Source of the DNA: Thermosporothrix hazakensis
Lineage (GTDB): Bacteria; Chloroflexota; Ktedonobacteria; Ktedonobacterales; Ktedonobacteraceae
Direction of reading: 5' to 3'
NCBI RefSeq assembly: GCF_003253565.1
Contig: NZ_QKUF01000030.1
Coordinates: 1-64,000, forward strand
DNA: 64,000 nt
Position 1 is the stretch's first letter, and each line of letters opens with the position of its first letter. The notes beneath the pieces are model-generated. The model was not told the origin of the DNA. It saw nothing but the letters and a program-made list of their open reading frames with translations, and made no database searches. A program made the position numbers and the translations under genes. Shown in pieces: positions 8,839 through 16,382 of the stretch.

Positions 8839-9291
8839 TTATGCTTTTTTTGCCTGGGACGTATGCTCTGTCTCAGCCAGATAGCGTTCAATTTGGTCGC
8901 TGATATGTGGCGGCAGGTGAAACAAAATGCGTCCGTCGGTACGCATCAGGACATGTGAGGATGCGCCCTCTGTAAGGAGCTGATGCCCTTGTTGCCGATA
9001 CACACGATAGGTGAAATCAAAGCGCGCTTTGACCGGTTTTTTGAGAACCGTTTCTACCTCGACTATATCTCCGTAGCGCGCCGAAACGCGAAAGTGACTG
9101 CTACAGGTAACAACCGGAAAATGAAGCGTGCTCCCATCGGGCAGCGCCTCCAGATTCAGTCCTATCTGCTTTGCCAGGGTGACGCGCCCGATCTCATACC
9201 AGACAAAGTAATGAGAATGGTGAACGACGCCCATTGGATCGCATTCCACGAAGCGTACAGGAATAATTGCTCTGGCTTTCAGTACCATCAC
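8839..9291 (-). CDS. 4-hydroxybenzoyl-CoA-type (hotdog) acyl thioesterase
   Basis: A 150-residue single-hotdog protein of the YbgC/FcbC group. The VECDPMGVVHHSHYFVWYE segment near the N terminus has the Asp, the Gly-Val and the Tyr-Phe of the family's active-site helix. Length fits the family (130-150). It is first in the minus-strand operon with ACP 1 and KS-CLF and is read from the divergent promoter region 9292-9548. It probably releases the chain from the ACP or edits misprimed chains, as similar genes do in aryl-polyene and enediyne clusters. Confidence 0.85.
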   Translation of the reverse strand: MMVLKARAIIPVRFVECDPMGVVHHSHYFVWYEIGRVTLAKQIGLNLEALPDGSTLHFPVVTCSSHFRVSARYGDIVEVETVLKKPVKARFDFTYRVYRQQGHQLLTEGASSHVLMRTDGRILFHLPPHISDQIERYLAETEHTSQAKKA

Positions 9292-9343
9292 ACAACTTCT
9301 TTCTCTCCTCTTTTCAGACAGTGTTTATGTCCGGACCTGCTGG

Positions 9344-9388
9344 AAGCATACCCGAGTTCTGTTCACACCTGGTTGCCTTTGAATTCGC
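9344..9388 (-). promoter_or_regulatory. Conserved regulator site 2, promoter of the thioesterase/ACP/KS-CLF operon
   Basis: On the minus strand a GCGAAT heptamer (from 9388) is followed 22 bp later by GTGAAC (from 9366), and 16 bp after that by TATGCTT (from 9350) as the probable -10. The spacing is the same as in the other sites. Confidence 0.55.
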
Positions 9389-9448
9389 AATTGTAGATTC
9401 CTGCAAGGAGGCTGTTTGACTGCTGAAGCTCTACGGGTGCTAATTCGT

Positions 9449-9492
9449 GCGAACAGTTGCAAACAAGAAGTGAATTGAGGCGGAGTATGCTT
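9449..9492 (+). promoter_or_regulatory. Conserved regulator site 3, promoter of the NHLP-like peptide operon
   Basis: Three heptamers (GCGAACA 9449, GCAAACA 9459, GTGAATT 9470) at 10-11 bp spacing are followed by TATGCTT at 9486, 16 bp from the start of the last repeat. Direct heptamer repeats about one helical turn apart, just upstream of the -10, are typical of SARP/BTAD binding sites. Confidence 0.55.
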
Positions 9493-9548
9493 TTTCTGTC
9501 GTTAACCCCCCTTCTTTGCAAGAAGTGAGCGTGTAAGGATGAAGTGCT

Positions 9549-9758
9549 ATGTCATGGCAAATAATCAATGAGTTGCTGATCTTGGCCAGTGTGGATGCTG
9601 AGTTTTATCAGGAACTGATTCAGTGCGGAGCCGTTGCGGCGTTGCGACGAGGCTTTCAACTTACTGAAGAGGAGCAAGCGGCTTTCGAGAATCTGCAGGT
9701 GAAAGATGTCTACGAGTTGAGTAGAGTCGTCATAGAGAGAATAGGATATAAAAAGTGA
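9549..9758 (+). CDS. Os1348/NHLP-like small leader-type peptide
   Basis: This 69-residue peptide starts MSWQIINELLILASVD and contains GFQLTEEEQAAFENL. It matches the pattern of nitrile-hydratase-leader-like (NHLP clan, Os1348/Franean1_4349) peptides, which have an N-terminal helix, a [GF]xLTxEExAxF block and a final helix. Those proteins often act as leader regions of ribosomal peptides, but here almost nothing follows the leader-like part (it ends RIGYKK), so no obvious core peptide is present. A GGATGA site precedes the ATG. The stop codon overlaps the GTG start of the membrane protein gene, indicating translational coupling. It might instead have become a carrier or adaptor peptide. Confidence 0.6.
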   Translation: MSWQIINELLILASVDAEFYQELIQCGAVAALRRGFQLTEEEQAAFENLQVKDVYELSRVVIERIGYKK

Positions 9759-10366
9759 CAAAGGAGAGATCATTGCAGAACACAACCGCCACCCTTCAAG
9801 AGACGAGTTCTCAACAGAGAACAAATTGGTTTGCTAGTTTTGGGGGCCTGATCCCTATCGTGCTGATGATCCCGCTGCTGATGTTGCAGCTCTGGACGGC
9901 CTGTATTGTTGCCGCGATCAGCATTTCACTGGTGACGATTCTTTATAATCTGAGCCAGAAGCGTGGCGTGACCAGCCTGGAAGCGCTCTCGTTGTTTTTC
10001 GGTCTGGTCAATGCTGTGCTGTACTTTGGGTTCCAGAGTACCTTTCTATTGCAGCGTCTGGGCGCATTCATTTATCTGTTGCTGCTTGTGCAGGTGATCC
10101 TCTCATTGGTGCGGGGTGTTCCCTGGACTGAGCAGTATGCGAAACGTTCGGTTTCGCCGGAGCTGTGGGAGAATCCGATGTTTCGGGAAACGAATCGGTT
10201 TCTAACCATTGTCTGGGGATGCGCATTCCTGGTAGATATGGTGCTCTCTATAGCCTTTACTGGTTGGCTAGGCAATATCGTGCCAATCGCTCTGGTGGTA
10301 GCAACGGCTGTGGCCACACCCTTTCTGACCAAATGGTATACCAGCCTGCGGACGAAGCAGAATTAA
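9755..10366 (+). CDS. Polytopic membrane protein, unknown family
   Basis: A 203-residue protein with about five to six hydrophobic segments (around residues 27-66, 77-97, 105-122, 148-170 and 172-192). I recognise no catalytic motif. The GTG start overlaps the stop codon of the NHLP-like peptide, so the two are translated together. A strong terminator follows at 10381-10432. It could be an immunity or transport accessory for the cluster product; that is only context. Confidence 0.65.
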   Translation: MTKERSLQNTTATLQETSSQQRTNWFASFGGLIPIVLMIPLLMLQLWTACIVAAISISLVTILYNLSQKRGVTSLEALSLFFGLVNAVLYFGFQSTFLLQRLGAFIYLLLLVQVILSLVRGVPWTEQYAKRSVSPELWENPMFRETNRFLTIVWGCAFLVDMVLSIAFTGWLGNIVPIALVVATAVATPFLTKWYTSLRTKQN

Positions 10367-10380
10367 AGAGATAGTCCTGT

Positions 10381-10432
10381 CAGAGGACGCGAGCCATCCA
10401 TAGTGGTGCACTCGCGTCCTCTGCTTTCTCTT
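10381..10432 (+). terminator. Rho-independent terminator
   Basis: A perfect 13-bp stem (CAGAGGACGCGAG / CTCGCGTCCTCTG) with a 17-base loop is followed by CTTTCTCTT, just after the membrane protein gene. It separates the peptide operon from the exporter operon. Confidence 0.75.
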
Positions 10433-10528
10433 GAGCGAAAATGCCAGGAGGCTTCTAAATGGAGGCACCTGGTCTCGACCTTTCGACGAACGCTGGCCCC
10501 TTTTCAGGCTATCAGAGGTTCAACTGAT

Positions 10529-10573
10529 GCGAACAGATTGATGACTCGGTGTGAACGAGAGGCGGGTATGCTT
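10529..10573 (+). promoter_or_regulatory. Conserved regulator site 4, promoter of the exporter and main biosynthetic operon
   Basis: GCGAACA (10529) and GTGAAC (10551) are 22 bp apart, and TATGCTT (10567) starts 16 bp after the second. The GAGAGGC between heptamer and -10 is shared with site 1. It sits about 95 bases before the ABC ATPase start and probably drives the long plus-strand operon. Confidence 0.55.
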
Positions 10574-10667
10574 TGAGCGAAGTCAGTTGGAGAACGTGAA
10601 GCGGATGGGCTGCAACTGACAGGTATTGTTGGAATATGGAGACAGAGAAGAAAGCCAGGTGAAATTC

Positions 10668-11657
10668 ATGGCGATGATAGTAGAGCAGGCTCCCAGGCAG
10701 GGGAAGTCTACTGATAAGGTTGAGAATGTGATTGAGGCTCGTGAAATTTATAAGAGCTTCGGTGCTTTTCAGGTAGTAAAAGGGGTCAGCCTGGAAGTGA
10801 AAGCCGGTGAAGTATTTGGACTACTCGGGCCCAATGGTGCCGGTAAAACAACGCTGATCTCGGTATTAACCGGTATCCTGACTCCTGATAAAGGTAGTGC
10901 GACCATGTGCGGTTTTGATCTGGTGAAAGATGCGCGCAAAGTCAAAGATGTTATCAGCCTGGTACCGCAGGATCTCACGATTTATCAGGAGCTATCGGCA
11001 CTGGAGAATCTCAAATTCTTTGCGCGTATGTATCATCTTGCGGGCAAACTGGCAAAGGAACGGATTGATGAAGTGCTGGAGATTGCCCGGTTAACCGATG
11101 TGGCGAAAAAGAAAGCCGGGACCTATTCGGGGGGCATGAAACGGCGTTTGAATCTGGCAATCGGGTTGCTCAATCATCCGCGCCTGCTCTTTCTGGATGA
11201 GCCAACTGTTGGCGTTGACCCGCAGTCGCGTAACCATATCTTTGAGTGTATCCGTATGCTGGTGCGGGAGCGCAATATGAGCGTTTTCTATACCACTCAT
11301 TATATGGAAGAAGCGCAGACGCTCTGTCACCGGGTGGCGATCTATGATCATGGGCAGATCATCGCGCTAGGCACGCCTCAGGAACTGATTCAGAAGATTG
11401 GTGCGACTCGGTTGACTTTCAGCATAGAGGCGCTGCCCGAAGATGTGCTTGAGCAGGTGCGTGAGCTGGCTACAGTGCAGCAGGCTGACTACAGCGAACA
11501 GATCCTGACTGTTGCGGCTCCAGCGCCATATCAGGCGGCCCGCGATGTGATCGGTGTGCTTCAGCAACGGGATGTGCCGGTGACAGATATGCAGACGCAG
11601 GAAGTCAATCTAGAAACCGTGTTCTTGAGCCTGACGGGCAAGGCATTGCGCGAGTAA
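10668..11657 (+). CDS. ABC transporter ATP-binding protein (DrrA-like)
   Basis: A 329-residue ABC ATPase with Walker A (GPNGAGKTT), signature (YSGGMKRRL), Walker B (LLFLDEPTVGVDP) and an H-loop (TTHYMEEA). A C-terminal regulatory extension of about 90 residues is typical of drug-export DrrA-type ATPases. The ATG at 10668 is chosen because AGGTGA stands five bases upstream; a longer TTG-started frame begins at 10626. It is followed after 34 bases by its permease. It probably exports the cluster product and gives self-resistance. Confidence 0.88.
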   Translation: MAMIVEQAPRQGKSTDKVENVIEAREIYKSFGAFQVVKGVSLEVKAGEVFGLLGPNGAGKTTLISVLTGILTPDKGSATMCGFDLVKDARKVKDVISLVPQDLTIYQELSALENLKFFARMYHLAGKLAKERIDEVLEIARLTDVAKKKAGTYSGGMKRRLNLAIGLLNHPRLLFLDEPTVGVDPQSRNHIFECIRMLVRERNMSVFYTTHYMEEAQTLCHRVAIYDHGQIIALGTPQELIQKIGATRLTFSIEALPEDVLEQVRELATVQQADYSEQILTVAAPAPYQAARDVIGVLQQRDVPVTDMQTQEVNLETVFLSLTGKALRE

Positions 11658-11691
11658 AGCATTCGCTATATCTGATGAAGGAGATGGGGTT

Positions 11692-12810
11692 ATGACCTTC
11701 TGGCATGTCGCACTTAAGGATATCCGGCTACAGATGAAGGATCTACCAAGTATCCTGTTCCTGTTTCTGACGCCGTTACTGGTGATCGCGGTAGCCGGGT
11801 ATGCTCTACCAAACCTGAGCAACAGCAAGACCTATAGCAAGTTCCAGATCCCGGTGGTGCAACAGGATACCGGTCCCTATGCGCAGGCGCTGGTCGATGC
11901 ACTGAAAAAGAACTCGGCGCTTGAGATTCTGACTACCTATACCGATGAGGACAAGCAAGAACATACAATGACGCTCGATGAGGCGAAGAAGCGGGTCCCG
12001 GATCTGAAGGCGGCAATAGTGATCCCTGAGCACTTTTCTGATGATATGATCCAGCAGCGGCCGACCCGGATCACGGTACTGACTGACCCGACAGATAAGG
12101 TCGTGCCGCCCGTTGTCAGCAGTGTGGTGAACAAGATCACAACCCAGATGACGCAGACAAAAACGCTGATTGAGGTTGAGCAGGAAGAAAACAAGGTGGG
12201 CGAGAACTATCATCAACCCTCGGCTTTTGATGCGACGGTTCCTGGCTATGCGGTGATGTTCATTCTCTTCAGCACGACCTTTGCCGCGGCCTCGCTGCTG
12301 ACCGAACGCGAAGCGGGCACGCTACGTAAGCTGAAGACGCTGCCAATATCGAAATTCTCGATTATTCTGGGGAAGATGCTGGCAAACTTCCTGGTTGCGC
12401 TGTTACAGTGTGTCGTCCTGTTTACTGCCGGTCACTATCTATTCGGGATGTGGCTTGGAAACGATCTGCTGGCTCTGATCACGGTGATTGTGGCAACAGC
12501 CTTTGCTGCGACCGGTCTGGGTATGTTGATCGCGGCTTTTATCAAGACGAGGGCGCAGGTGACAGGTGTGGTGACGCTCTGTGTGCTGGCGATGTCTGCT
12601 CTGGGAGGCTCGTGGTGGCCGCTCTATATCGAGCCGGAATGGATGCAGAACGTCGCGAAGGTCACGCTGACAGCCTGGGCGATGAGCGGCTTCAATCAGT
12701 TACTGGTGTATGGTAATGGTTTCTCTGCGGTTCTCACTCCATTAATTGTGCTGGCCTGTATCGGTATTGGCGGGGTGCTGATTGCAACGGCCCGTTTCCG
12801 GTACGAATAA
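11692..12810 (+). CDS. ABC-2 type transporter permease
   Basis: A 372-residue permease with one N-terminal membrane segment (about 20-40), an extracytoplasmic domain of roughly 150 residues, and five C-terminal membrane segments (about 185-370). The TLRKLKTLPISK coupling segment follows the second one. This is the ABC-2/LnrN-like layout. It pairs with the ATPase just upstream and precedes the acyltransferase gene by 33 bases in the same operon. Confidence 0.85.
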   Translation: MTFWHVALKDIRLQMKDLPSILFLFLTPLLVIAVAGYALPNLSNSKTYSKFQIPVVQQDTGPYAQALVDALKKNSALEILTTYTDEDKQEHTMTLDEAKKRVPDLKAAIVIPEHFSDDMIQQRPTRITVLTDPTDKVVPPVVSSVVNKITTQMTQTKTLIEVEQEENKVGENYHQPSAFDATVPGYAVMFILFSTTFAAASLLTEREAGTLRKLKTLPISKFSIILGKMLANFLVALLQCVVLFTAGHYLFGMWLGNDLLALITVIVATAFAATGLGMLIAAFIKTRAQVTGVVTLCVLAMSALGGSWWPLYIEPEWMQNVAKVTLTAWAMSGFNQLLVYGNGFSAVLTPLIVLACIGIGGVLIATARFRYE

Positions 12811-12843
12811 TGTTGAGCGTTCAGTGAAAAGGATGAATGCTAT

Positions 12844-13794
12844 ATGGAGTACGCGTTTCTCTTCCCCGGGCAGGGGTCGCAACAGGTCGGAATGGGCAAA
12901 GATCTGTACAGAAACTATGTGATAGCCCGAGAGACCTTTGAAGAAGCGAATGACATTCTGGGTTTTGATCTGAGCAGGCTCTGCTTTACCGGTCCACAGG
13001 TGACATTGACGGCGACCGAGAATGCGCAGCCAGCGATCCTGACGATGAGTGTCGCTCTCCAGAGAGTGCTGACCCAGGAAGGAATTATTCCGGGTATCGT
13101 GGCCGGGCATAGCATTGGCTCCTTTGCCAGTCTGGTGGCGGCGGGCTGTCTTCCCTTTGCGGATGCCGTACGCATTGTGCGGCAGCGAGGGTTGCTGATG
13201 GCGGCGGTACAACAACCCGGAAGTATGCTGGCGGTGGCCTCTGCCGACGAACTGAAGCTGAAAGAGGTTGAGAAGATGGCGCGGGAGCGCTTTGGGCTTG
13301 ATATCGCGGCGAACAATAGTCCCGCACAGTCCGTCTTCTCGGGTGCGGTTGAGAGCATCCAGGCACTACAGGATGCCCTGGCCGACCGAAGCGGTGTGCA
13401 GGCGAAGCGTTTTTCGGTTAGCCAGGCTTTCCACTCGCGCCTGATGGGTGAGAAGAAGCAGGAATGGGAGCAATTTCTGAACGACTATCCTCTGCTGACC
13501 GCTCGTATCCCGGTCGGGTTAAACGTGCAGGGCAACTATACAACCGATGTGAGCGAGATTCGGAAAGATCTGGTTGAACAGTTTACCAGAACAGTGCAGT
13601 GGCGCTCGCTCTTCCAGCACCTGCTTGATCTAAACATCACACAGCTCATTGAAGTTGGCATGGGGCATACGCTGGCGGGACTGGCCCGCGCCTGGCCCGG
13701 TCGAATAACGGTTCAGGTTACAGAGAGTGTGCCGCATCTGGCGAAGCTGATCAAGCAGGCGCAGAAGCAGCAGCTCGCAACCCGCGCAGCGTAG
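12844..13794 (+). CDS. Malonyl-CoA:ACP acyltransferase (FabD-like)
   Basis: A 316-residue FabD-type protein: FPGQGSQQVGMGKDL at the start, the nucleophile elbow AGHSIGSF near residue 90 and the AFHS histidine motif near residue 199. Length and motif order fit stand-alone malonyl transferases. It should load malonyl units on ACP 1 and ACP 2. It is nine bases from a second, altered acyltransferase gene, so the two form a tandem pair in the same operon. Confidence 0.9.
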   Translation: MEYAFLFPGQGSQQVGMGKDLYRNYVIARETFEEANDILGFDLSRLCFTGPQVTLTATENAQPAILTMSVALQRVLTQEGIIPGIVAGHSIGSFASLVAAGCLPFADAVRIVRQRGLLMAAVQQPGSMLAVASADELKLKEVEKMARERFGLDIAANNSPAQSVFSGAVESIQALQDALADRSGVQAKRFSVSQAFHSRLMGEKKQEWEQFLNDYPLLTARIPVGLNVQGNYTTDVSEIRKDLVEQFTRTVQWRSLFQHLLDLNITQLIEVGMGHTLAGLARAWPGRITVQVTESVPHLAKLIKQAQKQQLATRAA

Positions 13795-13803
13795 GAGGAT
13801 GGT

Positions 13804-14757
13804 ATGCGATACGCGTTTCTCTTTCCCGGTATGGCCTCACAGCGCGAGGGAATGGGTCGCGATCTGGCAGAGCGTTGGCCTGAAGCGCGTGCGGTTTTCT
13901 CACAAGCAAGCGCCGTGCTGGGTTATGATTTCGCACAAAAGTGCTTCTATAGCCCGCTCAACGAACTGACCAGTACACAGGAAATGCGCCTGTTAACTAT
14001 GTTTGTGGTGAGCGTGGCGAGTCTGCGGGTACTGGAAGGGGCGGGGTTAAGGCCTGCGATCGTTGCGGGTGCCAGTGGTGGAATCTTTGCGTCACTGCTT
14101 GCCGCTGATGCTATTGATTTTGCCCAGGCAGTGCGTGTGCTGGAGCAGCGCGGGCGATTGATCGCCTCGATCCCACCTGAAAAGCGCGGCTCTATGCTGG
14201 CGATCATCACGGCAAACGAGGAAGTCATGCAACAGGTGGAGCTGATCGGGGGCGAGGAGAAGGCGCACGTGGGGCTGTATAACAGTCCAACACAGATCGT
14301 GTTTGCCGGATCGGATGAGGTCCTTCGGCGGGTACGGGAGCGGGTACGGGGCCTGCGAGGTGTCTACATCCCGAGACCGGAGCGCTTCAGTGTTGGGAAC
14401 GCGCATCACTCGCCACTACTGATGGTAATTCAGGAACAATGGTGCGAACTGGTCAACACGATGACGATCCGACAGCCTCGAATCCCCGTTCTGTTGAGCG
14501 GCTTTAACGAGGTGACGACCGATCCGCACCGGGTGCGTGAGGCACTGCTTGATCTGAATGGTGGCGCGGTCTATTGGCGGCAGTCGTTTAGCCGGATGCT
14601 TGAGGAGGGGTACCGGCTCTTCCTGGAGGTTGGTCCCTGTCAAACATTAACGAAGCTGGCCAGCGCCTGGAAGACACCACATACGGCTCTTCCCTGTGGC
14701 ACCGTCGCTGAAATAGAGGCAGTCTTTACCCATCTGAGCGAGAAGCAAGCAGCATAA
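13804..14757 (+). CDS. Acyltransferase-like protein with altered nucleophile elbow
   Basis: This 317-residue FabD paralogue begins FPGMASQREGMGRDL. The expected GHSxG elbow reads AGASGGIF: the serine is kept but the histidine before it is Ala, and the GQGSQ loop reads GMASQ. The later His (NAHHSPLL) is retained. It may select a different acyl group, act as a hydrolase, or be a non-catalytic partner of the first acyltransferase. It probably arose by duplication within the cluster and is cotranscribed with the ketoreductase gene 14 bases downstream. Confidence 0.85.
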   Translation: MRYAFLFPGMASQREGMGRDLAERWPEARAVFSQASAVLGYDFAQKCFYSPLNELTSTQEMRLLTMFVVSVASLRVLEGAGLRPAIVAGASGGIFASLLAADAIDFAQAVRVLEQRGRLIASIPPEKRGSMLAIITANEEVMQQVELIGGEEKAHVGLYNSPTQIVFAGSDEVLRRVRERVRGLRGVYIPRPERFSVGNAHHSPLLMVIQEQWCELVNTMTIRQPRIPVLLSGFNEVTTDPHRVREALLDLNGGAVYWRQSFSRMLEEGYRLFLEVGPCQTLTKLASAWKTPHTALPCGTVAEIEAVFTHLSEKQAA

Positions 14758-14770
14758 GAGGAGCAAGGCA

Positions 14771-15517
14771 ATGTTTACCGGAGAGGAAGTAGCGCTAGTA
14801 ACAGGCGCATCGCGCGGCATTGGCAAGGCAGTCGCTCTTGATCTGGCCTCCTATGGTGTGAAAGTCATGGTACATTATCACAGCAAGGAGGAGGAGGCGT
14901 TGCAGGTTGCTGACCAGATTGAGCGAGCTGGCGGCACGGCAAAGATCTTTCAGGCAAACGTCGCGGATGAGGCCGCAGTCCAGCGAATGTGTCGTGAAAT
15001 TAAAAAGGAGTATGGGCGGCTGGATATCCTGGTGAACAACGCCGGGATCACGAAGGATGGCTTTGTCACGATGATGAGCGCAGCCAAATGGCAGGACGTT
15101 ATAGACACCAATCTGAAAGGGACGTTCTTCTGTACGCGAGAGGCACTCAAGATTATGCACCGGCAGAAGCGGGGCGCGATTATCAATGTGGCCTCGACCA
15201 GCGGGGTAGTAGGGCAGCCTGGCCAACTCAATTATTCAGCGTCGAAGGGTGGCCTGATTGCCTTCACGAAAGGATTGGCGCGTGAAGTGGCTCCGCAAGG
15301 AATCAGAGCGAATGTTGTGGCTCCGGGCTTTACCGAGACTGATATGACCCGACAGATGGAGCCGGATGTGTTGAAAAAATATCTGGAGATGGTTCCCCTG
15401 GGCCGGATCGGCAAGCCGGAGGAGATCGCGTATATGGTCTCGTTTCTGGCCTCGTCAAAGGCCGCCTATATTACCGGAAAAGTCTTCATTGTCGATGGCG
15501 GTTTAGTGACTGTTTGA
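14771..15517 (+). CDS. 3-ketoacyl-ACP reductase (FabG-type SDR)
   Basis: A 248-residue short-chain dehydrogenase: the cofactor loop TGASRGIGKAV, the NNAGITKD motif, and the catalytic Ser (NVASTSG) and YSASKGG Tyr/Lys. The C terminus ITGKVFIVDGG is typical of FabG. It should reduce the beta-keto group made by KS-CLF, giving the hydroxyl removed by the dehydratase at 15884. The cofactor is likely NADPH. Confidence 0.92.
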   Translation: MFTGEEVALVTGASRGIGKAVALDLASYGVKVMVHYHSKEEEALQVADQIERAGGTAKIFQANVADEAAVQRMCREIKKEYGRLDILVNNAGITKDGFVTMMSAAKWQDVIDTNLKGTFFCTREALKIMHRQKRGAIINVASTSGVVGQPGQLNYSASKGGLIAFTKGLAREVAPQGIRANVVAPGFTETDMTRQMEPDVLKKYLEMVPLGRIGKPEEIAYMVSFLASSKAAYITGKVFIVDGGLVTV

Positions 15518-15545
15518 TACGAAAAGGAAAGGAAGGAGAAAAACA

Positions 15546-15866
15546 ATGGCAGTATCTCAGGAGCTGTATGAGAAGGCACTGCAGCGGCGCATATTGAACG
15601 AACGAATCAAGGAATTGCTGGTGAACTCACTGGAATTGAGCTGTGAGCCTGGCCAGATAACGGATGACCAGCCGCTCTTTGGTCGCGGTCTCGGCCTGGA
15701 CTCCCTGGATGCGCTTGAACTGGTGGTCGGCATCGAGGAGGCATTTGAGGTCTCGGTGAGCGATGATGATATCAGTTCGTTGAGCTCGGTCAATAAGATC
15801 GCTGAATACATCCTGGCCTTTCAGCAAGGGCGTGAACCGGTCGCCGCACCGATGTTTGAAGCATAG
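15546..15866 (+). CDS. Acyl carrier protein 2
   Basis: A 106-residue ACP with the same GLDSLDALEL attachment motif as ACP 1. The first 35 residues differ moderately from ACP 1, but the remaining 73 are identical, and the last 170 or so bases of the homologous tract are identical in DNA. The homologous stretch is 15642-15859 against 8491-8708 in inverted orientation. It sits between ketoreductase and dehydratase genes. Either it is redundant with ACP 1 or the two serve loading and extension. Confidence 0.92.
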   Translation: MAVSQELYEKALQRRILNERIKELLVNSLELSCEPGQITDDQPLFGRGLGLDSLDALELVVGIEEAFEVSVSDDDISSLSSVNKIAEYILAFQQGREPVAAPMFEA

Positions 15867-15883
15867 GGAGAAGGAGTAATGTC

Positions 15884-16372
15884 ATGAAGACGACATTAGG
15901 AGCAGACGAAATACGAACGATGTTACCCCATCGCTGGCCCTTCCTGCTGCTGGATCGTGTGACCGAGCTGGTGCCAGACAAATATGCGGTCGGGATCAAG
16001 AACGTGACCATTAGCGAGCCATTCTTTGAGGGCCATTTCCCGCAGCGGGCAATCATGCCCGGGGTGCTGATTGTGGAGGCGCTGGCCCAGTTAACCGCGA
16101 TTGTCTACTGTAGTGGGCACCTGGCTCGGGCCGAAGAGTGTGGGGCTGGTGCGGCGTTGGAGGAGGTGGCAGATCATGTAGGCTATCTGGTGATGATTAA
16201 GAGTATGAAGTTTATGCGCCCGGTGGTGCCGGGAGATCAATTAACGCTGAAGTCGAGTGTCGCAGCCGGTCATGGCGTGTTTTCCCAGGTTAAAGTCTCT
16301 GCGCATGTTGGACCGCATCTGGTTGCAGAAGGTATCCTCGGCGTTACGCAGGCTCAGCCCGAAGAGCTGTAG
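15884..16372 (+). CDS. 3-hydroxyacyl-ACP dehydratase (FabZ-type)
   Basis: A 162-residue hotdog protein with the FabZ motifs: LPHRWPFLLLDR at the start, the catalytic His in EGHFPQRAIMPGVL and the catalytic Glu in VEALAQ. It would convert 3-hydroxyacyl-ACP to the enoyl form. No enoyl reductase gene is found in the window, so repeated cycles would leave conjugated double bases in the carbon chain (a polyene). It sits 17 bases after ACP 2. Confidence 0.92.
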   Translation: MKTTLGADEIRTMLPHRWPFLLLDRVTELVPDKYAVGIKNVTISEPFFEGHFPQRAIMPGVLIVEALAQLTAIVYCSGHLARAEECGAGAALEEVADHVGYLVMIKSMKFMRPVVPGDQLTLKSSVAAGHGVFSQVKVSAHVGPHLVAEGILGVTQAQPEEL

Positions 16373-16382
16373 GAGGTGATGT

